This document shows, in pieces, positions 1 to 17,866 of a DNA stretch of 64,000 nucleotides (position 1 is the first letter of the stretch; the number at the start of each line of letters is the position of its first letter). The DNA is taken from contig NC_058042.1 in the NCBI RefSeq assembly GCF_020085105.1, positions 23,829,501 to 23,893,500 on the forward strand. The letters are read 5' to 3'. Both the position numbers and the translations under genes were made by a program. This stretch comes from Siniperca chuatsi (Eukaryota > Chordata > Actinopteri > Centrarchiformes > Sinipercidae). The notes below the pieces were generated by a model. It saw only the letters and a list, made by a program, of their open reading frames with translations, ran no database searches and was not told the origin of the DNA.

Positions 1-295
1 TATAGAAATTATTCTTCTCTATCTGTTTGCAGATTGTACAGGTGCACCTATTAAATCTGTTTAATATAATATAAGCATCCTGCAATCAGTCCTATCTGTG
101 AAGATTACAATGTTCAGTTTTTGTTGACAATTAATTATAGAAATGTTGACTCAACTTGATGGTCAATTTGAATCCCTCTGCAGGTAATACGCATTTACAA
201 AGCTAAGTAATGGCCAGGAAATGCATGGACCACTAAAATTCCTGCAATGATAACATACAAGCTTGAAATCTTGACACTTCTGTCTCTCTTTATAG
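1..295 (+). other. Intron of pstpip1
   Basis: AT-rich sequence before the first recognised exon, ending in a pyrimidine-rich acceptor (TATAG before 296). No exon of the upstream F-BAR region was recognised in it. Confidence 0.6.
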
Positions 296-3200
296 TTTGA
301 AAGCATCATGGAGAAGGTCCAGAAGAAAAAGGTTTCTTTGTACAGGAAGACCATGGAGGTAGGACAACAGCCACAACTGATATAATTTACTGTTTCACAT
401 TTAATCCAAAAATCAAACATGACTAATTTTCTCATTGTGAGGAAATTCATTTAAGGGCATACTGTATATGGCCACCATTGGTAAAAACAGCAAACACTAC
501 ACAGCTCTTCCTGTACTTCCTGTTTCTTACAGTCTAAGAAGAACTACGAGCTGAGATGCAGGGAGGCGGATGATGCAGAACAGGGGGCTGAAAAGACAAC
601 TGTTACATCCAAAACCTTTGACAGGGTACAACAACAAAATGAGCTACCTCCCTATACCTTTGCAGCCCACCTCACTACAAAAATGACCATCGCTTCAGTT
701 CTGTTCATGAAGTTTCCAGTTGATAGCAGTGCAACCTTAGTGGTGTGACTTTTCTGCAATTGTGCACAGTGATGCAATGATGCAGCATCTAGCAAGGAGG
801 AATTGAAGTATGTTCATGTAACATCTGTCATCTCTTATAAATTCCATTCAATTTTAGACAGTTCCCCAAATGACCCTGATTAAACTTTAGTGTATCCAGG
901 AAAGGTGCAAAATGAATCTTTCCAAAACGTAAGACATGTTTTGGCCTTTTGATGTTATGATGATGATGATGTTTTAATGTGATGAAGTCTCACCAGTACG
1001 TGATCAGGGCCTGTCACACTGGTCACGCTTCCTGTGTAATATTTATTTCACAGGCTCATCACAGGGCCAAGCAATGCAGACAGGCAGCCAGTGAAGCAGG
1101 TACACTTCACATCTATAATTTCTATTTTTAAGCTGCATACATTTGTATTTACTGTACCTACTACCACTGATTATCTATGTTTAGAGAATACTTTACAGAA
1201 ATTATGCACTTTACATTATTTATATAACAAATCTTGAAAGAGACTGGACAAAGTTGACTTATTACATTTGTGTTTATTGTTGTGTTTCATGTCTAACTAT
1301 AACAATCTATAATGATATGCTAACCTCTCACAGAGAAGCTGTACTTTACCAACACTGTTCAGCTAGAAAAAGTTCGCCAGGACTGGGAAGAAACACACAA
1401 AAGCACATGTGAGGTACTGTGGACTATGTTCCTATAACCTGCACTGGTCTCTAACATACTCACAATCCAGAACTAGGGCTTCTAACTACACAGACTAAAC
1501 CTCACATCACATCCCCTTTATTACACAAAGTATGATTCCTGTCACAGCACCTTCCTACTGCTGACCAGCGAGGAAACACTTTGCATTGAGCGTGATAAAA
1601 ATGGAACAAGAAGCCCACAATCAAGCAGTAACATCCTTCATCATACAAGTCAGGTTCTGTTCTAATCTTTTTCAAGGTACATACTACAATTGGCATGTCA
1701 ATAAATACCATTCCTAATACATTCAGATGATACTGCCACTGTGTAGTAATGCAACAAGTTGTAGGATGAGGGAAAACAAACAGAGAGAAAAGAAGCAAGT
1801 CTCTGCAGATATTAAGTTATTAATATTAACTTGAAATGGTACAGTAGAAACCAATGGTGTTTACATGTTTCTCAGGTGTTCCAGCAGCTGGAGGGAGATC
1901 GCATCAGCATGCTCAGGTATGCTCTCTGGGACCACTGCAATCATTTCTCCATGCAGTGTGTCAAAGATGATGAGGTGAGCTCACTTTCTCTTCATCTACA
2001 TAGTTTTAAATGGATACAAACCCAAATTAACCCCTGCAGATATGTAGACTCTTTCTTGAAAGCAACAGTAAACAGCACATATTGTCACCCATTTAATGGA
2101 TGATTTAGCAAAAAGCACCTTTCATACATGCTAATTTTCTTCATTCTTTTCTTCTCATTTATTTTTAGCTTTGAATGAAAATGTTTTAACCACAGAAATG
2201 TTTGCATAATTAGACCTATTGAGTTATACAGGAACAGTGTACAATTCTGATTACAAAGGAATTGCCTCCTGTTTTAAAATCAGTTTTACGAGGAGGTGAG
2301 GAAAATACTGGAACAGTGTGACATCACGACAGACAACAACTATTTCATAGGGATGAAAAGCACGGGATCAAGGCCTCCAGGTGAGCTGTTGTGGTGGGCC
2401 AGGCATTTGACGTAATGTGAAAGTTTTAGAGGCTACTCAACGTTTAGATGAGTAGCCTCATCTGCCCTTCAGAGAAAACTACAACCTTGAGGAGAGAAGT
2501 GAGAAAAAGAAGTTCCATTACAATTTGGAGTGCTACTCAACTTCTAGCTTTTCTCTTTCGATAGACACACAGAAAGCAACACATGACCTCACTTCTCAAA
2601 TGAGCAGCTTCCTTTTTCCTCTCACAGAGCCCATATTGTTTGAGAGCTACTACCAGACGGAGATGTCCAGGGACAGCAATGGCCAAGCTCATTTCGCAGG
2701 AGGAGGACAAGACATGATGATGAGGTCGGACACAATCCACCTTGGAGGAGGAATCAGGAGGAGACAGCATTGTTACTGTACAAGAGGATAACACATGAAT
2801 ACTGCCAGGTTGTTGTGGCAGTAAGAAAATGCTGACTGCTCCTGGTTCATCTTTCTTCATTACCTTCTTCTGCTTTAACCACTACAAAGAATTATCTACT
2901 TTCAACCAATCTGAAAGAATCACATGCAGCTGTTATTTAGACCTAGTTGTCTGTTGATCAGCATATTTCTGGAGGCCACTGTGTATATCCTAAATATCTC
3001 TCCTGACCTGGATCACTCAGGTTCTCTGATCCCTTTCTTGCAAGTTCTGTGAACAACAGTGTTGACAGTCTTCAAACTTCTCAATCAGTACGGACATCTA
3101 CTGGCGAAAGTAAGTAATGCATCCACTTGCTTGAACATTTCAACCTCTTTGTGCTCCTAGTGGATCTTTTTTATTGGAATATGGATTCACATGTTTAAAA

Positions 3201-4070
3201 TTGTGTTTGACACTTGACCTTTTAGTAACCACAATAGTAAAAACAAGGTTTAGAAAGAAAGTGCTCTAGATGTGTTGAAATAACATCACGATACAGTAGT
3301 GAATCATTTTAATACAATTTAAATAGGGTGTATAAATCAGTTATAGAGATGAATTATATGAACTAAAGAAAAGTACACAAAATGAGGGTGAAACATTTTT
3401 CTTTTCCTTTTTGGTATTCAGCCTATTGTATATGCTTGTAAAACACCATACCTTCTATGGGATTCAATGTTTTGTAACAAAAAATAAATGTTTGAATGAA
3501 GAAACATCACTTATAATTATACATTTTAATTGAATGGAATATCAGTGTCTCTGTATGTATTGTAATCTTTGATCTCTAAAGTCTTATTTCTCAAATAAGT
3601 AACGTTTTGCATTTGCAATTGCGTGTTATCACTCTGGCTTCAGTTGAGAATTCAGATGGAGGATATGCACCCCTTCAGTATGCAGCACCATTGGCCACAG
3701 TTTCAGCTGATGAAGACAGATACATTGTACTTTATGAATACACTGCGCAGGTGATCACTATGAACGCATTATTTAGTCTTAGTAAGTAAACCAAGTTTGT
3801 CAATAGCAGAGTACCATTACGTACAGTATGTTAAAAATATAATGTAGGTATTTAGGTAAAAGATTTCAGTGAGAAAGGCTTTTTAATGTCATCCATCTGT
3901 TACTAACATTTGTCATCTTTGTTAATACTGACTGGTCAGGAAGGGGATGAACTGTCTGTCAGTAGAGGGGACATGGTCCGAGTGTTGGAGCAAGGAGAAG
4001 ATGGCTGGTGGATAGCGGAGAAGAACGGGCTGACTGGACTGGTGCCAGGAAACTATCTGGGCAAAATCTG

Positions 4071-4071
<1 letters not shown>
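296..4071 (+). CDS. pstpip1: PSTPIP1-like F-BAR/SH3 adaptor, 3' part of gene
   Basis: Ten coding exons: 296-358, 533-625, 1054-1099, 1334-1413, 1876-1974, 2284-2380, 2628-2724, 3021-3109, 3644-3750 and 3940-4071. They join in phase into 300 residues plus stop; the 5' exons lie before the window. The first six encode the second half of the F-BAR coiled coil ([17 protein letters not shown], then SMQCVKDDE), followed by a linker ([10 protein letters not shown], like RFSGLLHGSP in mammalian PSTPIP1). The last two exons make a C-terminal SH3 domain with ALYDY-like [16 protein letters not shown] and [14 protein letters not shown]2 lacks an SH3, so this is PSTPIP1. Family knowledge: it binds PTP-PEST phosphatases, WASP and pyrin at the actin cortex of blood cells. 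The donor after 2724 (GTCGGA) is weak, so that junction is the least certain; phase and homology support it. Which teleost paralogue (a or b) is not decided. Confidence 0.9.

Positions 4072-4112
<41 letters not shown>
4072..4112. repeat. (AC)n microsatellite next to stop codon
   Basis: About 20 AC units begin directly after the pstpip1 TGA, so the repeat forms the very start of the 3' UTR. Further CA-rich degenerate sequence continues to about 4290. Confidence 0.95.
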
Positions 4113-4113
<1 letters not shown>

Positions 4114-5313
4114 GAAATTATACAGATAAATGCACACAGACAAATGACAACACACACATAGTCACACACCAAAACACATGCATATGCTTTTAATTACAAG
4201 CAAGAATGCATCATGTGTCAAACCTGCAAAGACACATACAGAAACACATGCCACTTCACTCACACATTCATATACACACACATCTTTGTCAGGCTTCCTA
4301 TATGAGTGCTCTTTACTCATACTAATCCCACCTGATGTCCAAAATTGTAGATTTTCTGAACCTGAATTGAAAATGTAACATCCTTTAGTAGGTTATTTGA
4401 GTCATTTACAAAGGTTAAGAAAAGTCTTCATCAGACACCCCTTGCTTATTTACACAGTCAAACTGCAGAAAGATTTCTGAATTGATTGGTGGGATTATTT
4501 TCATTACTTATTGAAGAATGATAAACCATTTGGTGTTAAAAATTTGGATGGACCATTTTAAGTGGCATCCAATGACATTGCTCTGTCAAAGTCACATTTT
4601 CAATGTGAGTCTGATGAACAAACAAAAAAACAGTTTCAGTTGCTAATAGTAGAGCAACTATTATTGTACTAGTGCAAGCCAGGCTCTGCATGACAACAGT
4701 TACTTTTTTATCAACAATGTGAACTCTAAATATCAGACAACCGACGATGAGATAACTGTTGAATAGATTTATCTCCAACTGATAAGACAATGTAGCTGTA
4801 TTGATTGACTGAAGCACTGTATTTGATGTGATAAATCATGAGTTGTCATTAGATAAAGTTAGGTGTGTATGGCGTTAGTAAAACAGCCATTTAAATGAGC
4901 GCCTATCTCTACAACAAAGAACATAACTGTCAGCAATTGCCTTAGATCATTACTGTTCATTTTTTTATACTTATACTTGTCTCTCAGGTTGTATATGTCA
5001 TTTTTGTGTTTGTAACCTGGGGAAGATAGAGGGTTACAACATATACTATATGTAATTATGTCTGGTGTTCATAATCTATTTTGTATGACCCCTGGAAAGA
5101 TCATCAGCCACTGTACCATAGTAGCACTAGCAGCTTATGGAGCTCAAAATACAAAAATGTGACTGATGAAATGTCAAATCATTACTTCTGTTTGTATGGT
5201 TTAACTGGTAACGTTTTCATAAATAAAAATTTTCATATTCAACCATGTGGATAAAATGGCAATCAAACAGTCATGTTGAAATGTATGAGTTTATTTATGT
5301 CCTGCCTGTTCCC
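4113..5313. promoter_or_regulatory. Facing 3' UTRs and candidate poly(A) signals
   Basis: AT-rich sequence without a recognisable ORF. A plus-strand AATAAA at 5222-5227 is a candidate poly(A) signal for pstpip1 (3' UTR near 1.2 kb). A minus-strand AATAAA (TTTATT at 5290-5295) is a candidate for tspan3 (3' UTR near 1.1 kb). The transcripts would then end within about 100 bases of each other. Position-based inference only. Confidence 0.4.
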
Positions 5314-5377
5314 CAGTCTAAACACAATTTTGTGTTTAGACTGTTTAGACTCTAAACACAATTTTGTGTTTAGACTG
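5314..5377. repeat. Tandemly duplicated palindrome
   Basis: CAGTCTAAACACAA is followed after two T by its reverse complement TTGTGTTTAGACTG (5314-5343). The unit is repeated almost at once (about 5350-5377). Each copy can form a stem of about 12-14 base pairs, and the two copies can also pair with each other. It lies in the predicted 3' UTR of tspan3. Confidence 0.9.
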
Positions 5378-6361
5378 TGTTGTCGTATATTTTCTGTGGC
5401 ACTAGCTAAATATTTAAGGGTCAACTTAACAGCTCAAAAATATTAAAACAGCGCACATTTTCACAAAAATGTATAAAATAATGTGTCATGGTTCTTTCTA
5501 GCAGGTTTAAAATTAACAAACTAAACATAATGAATTCTCTGACTGTAACAAAGTGAATCTACACATACACAGGTCTTCAGGTAACACTGATAATACTCCT
5601 ACTAAGAGAGAGACTAAAAGGTTAATACGCAATTTATATATTGGCAATGCCTCACTATTGAAGCCTGATTCAAAGAACATCTGCACCAAAACAGAATGTA
5701 CATTATTCACAACCTGAATATTTGTGAATATGAAGAACTCTTTCTACCAAACATGGCTTTTAGAGACAAAACGCAGTGCTGCTCCACAAACAAACATTTA
5801 AAGACAGATAAAAACATTGAATCTGTTCTTTCTATGATAAAAAGTTTTTCCATTTTCACAAAATATGGTCAAATCAAGTTCTTAGGAGTACATGTTCTTT
5901 TTAGCATAGATTTTCCATTTAAACAACCATGAAATATCTCCAGAGCTCCAACCGTAGTGCAAACTAGCACACAAGGAAATACATTCCATACAACACTCCC
6001 AACCATAATTTCAGACATATGCTCCAAATTGCTTCTCATCATTCTCACTGGGGATGAGCCCAAATTGTAAGGAAAAAAAAATCTTCATCAACATCAATAA
6101 TGTCAATTAGCCATATACAACTTTGGCTTCTGTAAATAGGTCATTTGTGAAAGTAACAGTAACTTACAAAGCATGTCAATAAATAACTGGTTTCCCCTTG
6201 AAGCCCCTGCCCACACAAACCACATCATCAGTGTTCGCTACTTTATCATGAATTGTGCAAGGTGTGCTTGAGCTTATTTAACTACAGCTGAAATCTACTG
6301 TGGACATGTCCGGTGATGCTCCTCTTGATTTTCTGAGTGCTTTGTTGACTGGCTGCATCCT
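5378..6361 (-). other. Probable tspan3 3' UTR
   Basis: Between the palindrome and the tspan3 stop codon. AT-rich, no recognised coding sequence or repeat. It would be transcribed as the distal part of the last tspan3 exon if the signal at 5290-5295 is used. Confidence 0.45.
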
Positions 6362-11559
<5,198 letters not shown>

Positions 11560-11919
11560 TTGAAAATGAAAAGGTAATTCCACAAAAGCATTAGAATTTT
11601 CCACATTTGTATGTTATTTGAGTAAAAATGAAAATTAAATAATCCAATTTTCATTTTCACATACTTATATGGGCGTTCTATGACTATATTTATTACATTT
11701 AATTTTCAAAGTTGTAACCTGCTGTACAGTGGACAATATTCAAATGCAATAAGCGAAACAGAGCCCCAAGTGTATTGCATTTATATTAAGTTAATTAAAA
11801 TTTGAAAATGAACCTGATTTTTCATTTATGCAAGCTATATTTAAGTCTAAATGAAAATGAAAATACAAATTTCTAACAATTTGAAAATAAAAACTGCATT
11901 TGACATTTCATTTTCAGAC
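11560..11919. repeat. AT-rich tract with recurring AAAATGAAAA words
   Basis: The words TGAAAATGAAAA and their complement TTTTCATTTTC recur in both orientations through this tract. It abuts the TTAA-ended repeat at 11920. It looks like a degenerate interspersed repeat; no family is assigned. Confidence 0.35.
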
Positions 11920-12440
11920 TTAAAGGTGGGGTATGCGATTCTGGAGAAATCCAACACCATAAAAAAATACCATGATATAGAGCAAACAACAACACAGCAA
12001 GTAATGTAACTAACATTAGCTAAGTTGTGGGTTAGTGAACTGTCACTACAGTTGCTGCTGCGACTCTAACAGCCAGAGAGGACGAGACCGTTTTCCAGAG
12101 CAGCACACCAGCTCCAGACAGTGATACTCACGACTTTCCTGCTATTATAGCTAACGTCACAACAACAGCATATCTTGGCAAAGTAGAAAGTAAGCTGAAT
12201 GTCTGTGGGCAAGTCATTTAATGTTACCTGACACACAAATCATGGCTGGAATAGTGTTGTGTGGCTCGGCCCGAGCCACTTGGTTTATTTCCCATTTACA
12301 GAACTAGGGCTGTGTACAAACACCAGGTTTTTTTTCAGCGCACACACTGAACTTAAGAATTAGGTTTGAAAAACGATAGACGCTGCAGTGGGTCTGGGGG
12401 CTGAGCCACACAGATTACTGTACAAAAACACACAACTTTT
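11920..12440. mobile_element. TTAA-ended MITE-like repeat, one end found
   Basis: Begins TTAAAGGTGGGGTATGCGAT, which I recognise as the terminus of an abundant teleost non-autonomous repeat. The opposite inverted end was not found, so the right boundary is approximate and the copy is probably truncated. Confidence 0.45.
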
Positions 12441-15100
12441 ATACACTACATCCAGTTTCACATCCACAACCTATGAGACCTGCTTATCTCATCTGAGGGC
12501 AAGATTGATTACTCAATTGAAACTTAGTGGCTTTGGGGCACTCAATCAATAATGACTTGGACTGGTGCCCAAAGCCTTGGTTTTATTGAGTTAAAGCTTG
12601 CCACATTTGTCAGCTTTTGGTGTTCAAACTGAGCAATAGTGAGACCTTAGGCTACAAATTCAAGTAGAAGCCAATGCTACTACTGTTGACACAACATACA
12701 TCCACATTGTGAATTATGCATCAAGCTTACCTGTTGGCTATAAACTGAGTCATTATTAAAACACAACAATATAAAACAAAGAAACAAGCAGATATGCAGG
12801 GCGACGAAGACAGGATACAGGAAAAGTTTCAAAGGCATAAACATATGCCTATGACTTTGGATCATATACTTACAACTAATTATCTAACACTAAATATGTC
12901 AGTGGCTGTGCTGAAGTTTGTATAGCCAATGAAAATCATTTCTCACCATACACTATGAACAGTGATGGTTAATGTTGTGCTGAATTACCATAGTCTAGAG
13001 TATAGCTTCACTTACTGAAAAAGCAAAAGGGCTTGGTTGAGTTTACACATTTTGCTCTTTTTTTACATGTCAGATGAAAAACATGACAATTATTTTCATA
13101 CAGTAGTTCATGGAGATCAAATTTTCAGTTCAATGTAGTGACAAAAATGTTAAATGATCATAAATCACTCTTGCACAAATGCAAACTGAGTTGCCTTGAT
13201 AGGATATCACTATTTGCATGGTAAACAGAGCAATGTCCTTCTGTCTGTTATGCTTGTTCAAATTAAAATGCCCTCACATGACATGTGAAACCCATTTACA
13301 ACCAAAGCTTTCATCAGTGAAAGACAAAACTGTCCATGAAACACTTTGATGGAAACAAATTATACACTGTAAATCATGTTGCTGTTTTTCTCAAAATATG
13401 TGCAAATAAAGAGATTACTGATCCTCTACTGAAGTTAATTTGTCATACAGCAGCAGTTTAGGGTAACAGACCATGATATGGATGACAGAGCAGCTATTAA
13501 AAACACCAGATGGCCAATATTAGTCTCACTGATATAATACATACAATATAAATACAAATATCAGTATTAAAAATCCCATTTAACCTGTTCAAGCTGTCCA
13601 ATGTCTGTGGTGGTTGCTTTCATTTTATCCTAAGCATTTGGTGTAACTGATTCCCCATGCTGAATATAACCTAGACTAGTATTTAGTTCTTGTGGTCTTC
13701 TGTTGTTGTTTTGTGCTGATTGGAATTTTCATATTCCCCCCACTCGATACCATAACTAAAATACACTTATTTTCCAGTAGCATTTTCCTGAGTCTTTAAG
13801 CCACATTAACTTTTTATTTGAATTATTTTTAATCACATCACAGCAGAGAGTTTAGTGTTCTCGTAAATGACTATCTATAAATACCAAATTCTAGCCATTA
13901 CCAAGCTTGGGTGACTGCAGGATACAATGCAATGTATAGTGAATATACAAACTATTAGGGGCATCTTTTTGATATTCACTTTTGTGCAATCCACAGTTTT
14001 CTCTAACTCATCTTCCTCCTCCCCTCCTGTCTAATTGACAGAGATTTATTTTGGGGGATACATTATAATGACTTTTGCCTGGATTCAATCCAACCAACAA
14101 AATTGAAATAAAAGGAATAAAATCATATCTGTGCAGGAATAACATTTTCTTATCCCGGAATTTAAATTTAAAATGGTCTTCTCTTTGGCAAGCATTAACT
14201 CTCCTGTGAATTTAGAAACACGCAGCTGTTCATTTGTGTAGGTTGACAGAATAAAGGATTACTAGATAAATCTGAGCATATAAAGGAACGAAGCATTTAT
14301 ATGAGCAAACATTCAAAGTAAACAGAGAGCACAGAGATGCTACATTGAATCTCTCATTCCCCCAGGAGTGAGGACACATATACGCTATGGGAGATCTGTG
14401 CACACTCATGTTCGGATCTGCAATTTTAATTCATGTCAGGGCAGTTATGTTCACTCATTCACACACACGCACACAAATTAATAATTATTATATCAACACA
14501 TTGAGCTGCACTGTGCACCAGATTAACATGCTGTTGCCTGACATTTTAATTAACAAAAGACATTGTGTTTGAAGATGAAATTTCTCTCAACATTCGAATA
14601 CAGACTGGCACATCCTATGTATCTGTGCTATCAGTAAAAATAATAAGCTATGGCTGACTCATTATTATACAACACAATGTCCTGAATTTTAGCTCTTAAA
14701 ACATGTTTTCATCGCAAAGACCTAGAAACAGTTAGTATTTTTAACTAAAAGGAACATTTTAACCAAAAGGAACACTCAAGAGTATGTTTTTAACTTACTC
14801 ACTCTCCTCATCTGCGTTTTGAATGCTTTTCTTTAGGGACTTAAATTTCTTGCAGCCTATTGAGCAGGGTTATTTATCAAATTGTACCCAATTTTCCAGC
14901 CTACTAACCTACTTGTGCACAATGTTCCGCACCTGAAAGTCCCAGGATCTCAAGGTTGTTTTTTGGCAAAATAATGATAGCTTAAGATGTGTATTTATGG
15001 AGAGAGAAAAACAACAATTTCTTTGTCCTCCACTGACCCAGCCTTGGGTCTATTTGAAACACTCTGAACAAAGAAGTATTGAGAGCATACACTAAAATGT
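12441..15100. other. Intergenic, nothing recognised
   Basis: Between tspan3 and nmb. AT-rich, with short unrelated open frames and no RNA gene or clear repeat that I can name. Confidence 0.5.
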
Positions 15101-15357
15101 CACTTTATAGGTACACCTTAAATTTACTAATACAACAGTATGAAGTTGTAGACTTAATGGTCATTTTGGGTGACTGTGATGACCCCATTTATAAGGCTAG
15201 ACAAATGATTAGAAACACGAACACAATGCAATTCAACAGCACCACAAACTGCACCCTCCAAAGTGACCATAAAGTTAACCTTCATTTAGGGAGGATTTAT
15301 TGCAGGGCTGTTGTATTAGACTGCATTAGTTTTAGCTACTCGTACCTAATAAACTGG
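15101..15357. mobile_element. Short MITE
   Basis: Starts CACTTTATAGGTACACC and ends GTACCTAATAAACTG, imperfect inverted termini about 257 bases apart. The interior resembles a teleost repeat I have seen with the same GTACCTAATAAACTG end. The 130-codon open frame crossing it is chance. Confidence 0.6.
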
Positions 15358-16497
15358 CAACTGCGTGTGTTCTTTATTCTGAGTGGAATCTTTTTTCTGA
15401 GTCACTTATTGGGCCAAAATTGTGGCGTTCACCGGATATCTAGAGAATTCAAATCTCTCTCATCTGAATAGTGGATTATAGTCAATGTTTCCTCCCATCA
15501 CTCACTACTTTGGACACAGAGCACATTCCTCACCTTGAAAATGAGGTAAAGCAGCAGACAAGGCATTGTGGGATAGATATTGAAATAGCCTACCCGTTAC
15601 CAATACTGGATTAGCCCAAGGCAAAGAAGCTGCATGGGCCCTCTCACTTCACAGATATTGATCGAGAGAACAGATCATCCCTTTATGCAAAGGACAGGAA
15701 AGTACAAAAGATAATATCGATTTCATGTCGAACTATTCAGGAAACTAGAAAAAGTGATTTATATAAGCTGCCTACATTTGTATTTATATAAGTGTTATTT
15801 TGGAAATCTTACTCATGCTGAACAATCAGTTGTTAGTGTTGGGGCGATAAATATGGGCTGTGATGGTCACATGTACCAGACCCCAGTGGAGGAAAACAGA
15901 AGGGTCAAACTTAATATTAAAGTTTCATATTGTAAAGCCTAGACCAACATGTAGCTGTAATCACAGAAACTCTTCTCTGTTCATGTTACAACCTTAAGCG
16001 CCACGTGCACCGTAGTTACGATCTTTTTGATGCCACAATGAAATGCAAATAAAGAATGAGTCATGCTTTTCTCACTAAAGGTCGTAGACATTAACATTTT
16101 CTGTAAAATCGTTTCTGTCTCCAATGCCATGCACGGATATTTCAGTAAACAAATAGAAGAGACCCAGCGGCGTTGCCACAATGAAGTGATCAGTGTCCTT
16201 ACAGCATTTCTGTGTGCTGATGAAGATCAGAACGTGATCTAGCAATATGTCTTAATGTATCTGCCAAAGTCACAGCAGTGCAAATAATTATTTTATTTAA
16301 TATAAATAACTTTAAACGACAAGACAATGTAAAATATACGTGTATTGCAAATGGCACATGAGTGGTATGACAGTTACAGTAAATTACAATCATGATGAGC
16401 AGGAGACTGTAGACTGTGTCTAATTGATTTATTTTAACCCATGAGGCCAGATGACCTCGGCTCCGTGTTCATGCGCGCCAGACTTTCATCCGCTGTA
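15358..16497. other. Intergenic downstream of nmb
   Basis: About 1.1 kb beyond the nmb stop, containing its 3' UTR. No other gene or repeat recognised. Confidence 0.5.
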
Positions 16498-17263
16498 TCA
16501 CTTTCTGCTTTGGACGTAGCTTTCCAAAATCTTCATCAACAAGTCCGCCTCCTGAAACAGAGAGTCCATAACAAAAAAAAAAGACAAAAACACCATTTCA
16601 GTCATTTTTCTGCTCAAAACAAACAAATAAATAAAAAAATTTAAAAACCCCGTTTGGACAGTAGTGGTAGGCTACTCACCTGATTTTTCGAGCGGCTCTC
16701 TTGTGTATCTACCTGCGCTTGCAAGGCCACCCGCAGGAACTCTTGGAAAAGCTCCCCGAGAGCGCTCTGCTCCCCGGGCAGGGTGACTTCCAGCGCATCA
16801 ACGCCCTGCCCCTCAGCTGAAGGCAGCAGGGGGGTATCCATCACGCTCTTCTTGCCCATGAAATGTCCTGCCAAATCAAAGAAAACGTCGTTAATATACA
16901 CTTAAATTAAGTGAGACGTGGAGGAGAGAAACTAACTTTTACATGACATGACAACATTGTTAGAGGCAGAAAATGTGATCATGTAAAAAATAAATGTATT
17001 ATATGGGAAAAATATATGACAGTAGATTCATTAGATTCCATCCAATGCAAACATGACCGAGTGGCCCATAGCTGTTAGATCAGAAGATGATTCTTACCTG
17101 TAGCCCAAAGATTGCCTCTTGGATTCACTTTGATTTTTGCAACTTTATTCCTAAGCTCAGTCAGGTCGAAACTGACTGCAGCGGTAAAAGACATGAAAGA
17201 AAATAAGACAAGATACGCAAATAAGCCACACTGGCAAACGTTATTCAGAGTAAACCCTCTCAT
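16498..17263 (-). CDS. nmb: Neuromedin B precursor
   Basis: Three coding exons: 17098-17263, 16680-16867, 16498-16551; 408 nt, 135 residues. A signal peptide (residues 1 to about 30, core GLFAYLVLFSFMSF) is followed by TELRNKVAKIKVNPRG and the bombesin-family peptide NLWATGHFM (51-59). Gly60 with Lys61-Lys62 gives the amidation donor and dibasic cleavage site, so the mature end is Met-amide. The last exon encodes EADLLMKILESYVQSRK. Family knowledge: a secreted peptide acting on the NMB receptor in brain, gut and endocrine tissue. The open frame extends upstream to a Met at 17335, but that codon lies between the TATA box and the expected transcription start, and the Met at 17263 gives a normal signal peptide. 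Adjacent to sec11a as in mammals. Confidence 0.95.
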
Positions 17264-17346
17264 CTCAACGCGGAGTAGCGAGCTGTCCTCCAGGGCGCAA
17301 ATTTCGAAGTGTCTCCTGTTGGTCGTGGATTGCACAGACGCATCCT

Positions 17347-17356
17347 GCTTTTATAG
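17347..17356 (-). promoter_or_regulatory. TATA box of nmb
   Basis: On the minus strand the sequence reads CTATAAAAGC. Initiation about 30 bases downstream, near 17325, gives a 5' UTR of about 60 bases before the ATG at 17263. Confidence 0.65.
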
Positions 17357-17866
17357 GCTCTCCTGCGGGGGGTGGACTCTGTTTATGTTGCGTGTATTTT
17401 TTATTCAGTCGACTCATTGTGAAGGTTTCGTTGGACCGTGCCTCTGGCTGTGCGTCTTTTACGCACCACACGATTCATCTTTAACTCAGGGCAGACGCGA
17501 ATGTTTGCTGGAAACAAGCCAGCCACCGAACTAAATAAGTAGCAACATACCAGTGCGCAAATGTTCAGTGGAGGTTGAGGTTTGATTTTATTTTCGCCTG
17601 TTAAAGGCTAAAATGATTTTCAGAAGTTTTGGGGGATGGGTACTGTTATGGGTGGAGGTACCCTGCACAAACAGCAATTTATTTATATTTCTTTGATAAA
17701 AAGTCCCTCATATACATTATCATGCTATGCCACAATATACTGTATATTGCAATCACTAATAAAAGCACCGTAAACAGTGAAATCATTTCTTAGAGGTTGT
17801 GCACTGTTTGGTGTAAATTGTGTGGCCAGAGGCGACAGCTAGTGTTTCCTTCTAGAGCAATACGTA
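17357..17866. other. nmb upstream region
   Basis: About 500 bases upstream of the nmb promoter. No further motif or gene recognised. Confidence 0.4.

Noticed and set aside
3607-3643. In-frame Met before pstpip1 exon at 3644
   Set aside because: It is intronic: the splice acceptor CAG at 3641-3643 and the phase of the preceding exon fix the exon start at 3644.
15079-15471. 130-codon open frame on the plus strand
   Set aside because: It crosses the MITE at 15101-15357 and has no recognisable domain.
17263-17335. Upstream in-frame Met of nmb
   Set aside because: Lies between the TATA box and the predicted transcription start, and would spoil the signal peptide.
17112-17534. 140-codon open frame on the plus strand
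   Set aside because: Antisense to nmb exon 1 and promoter; no homology recognised.
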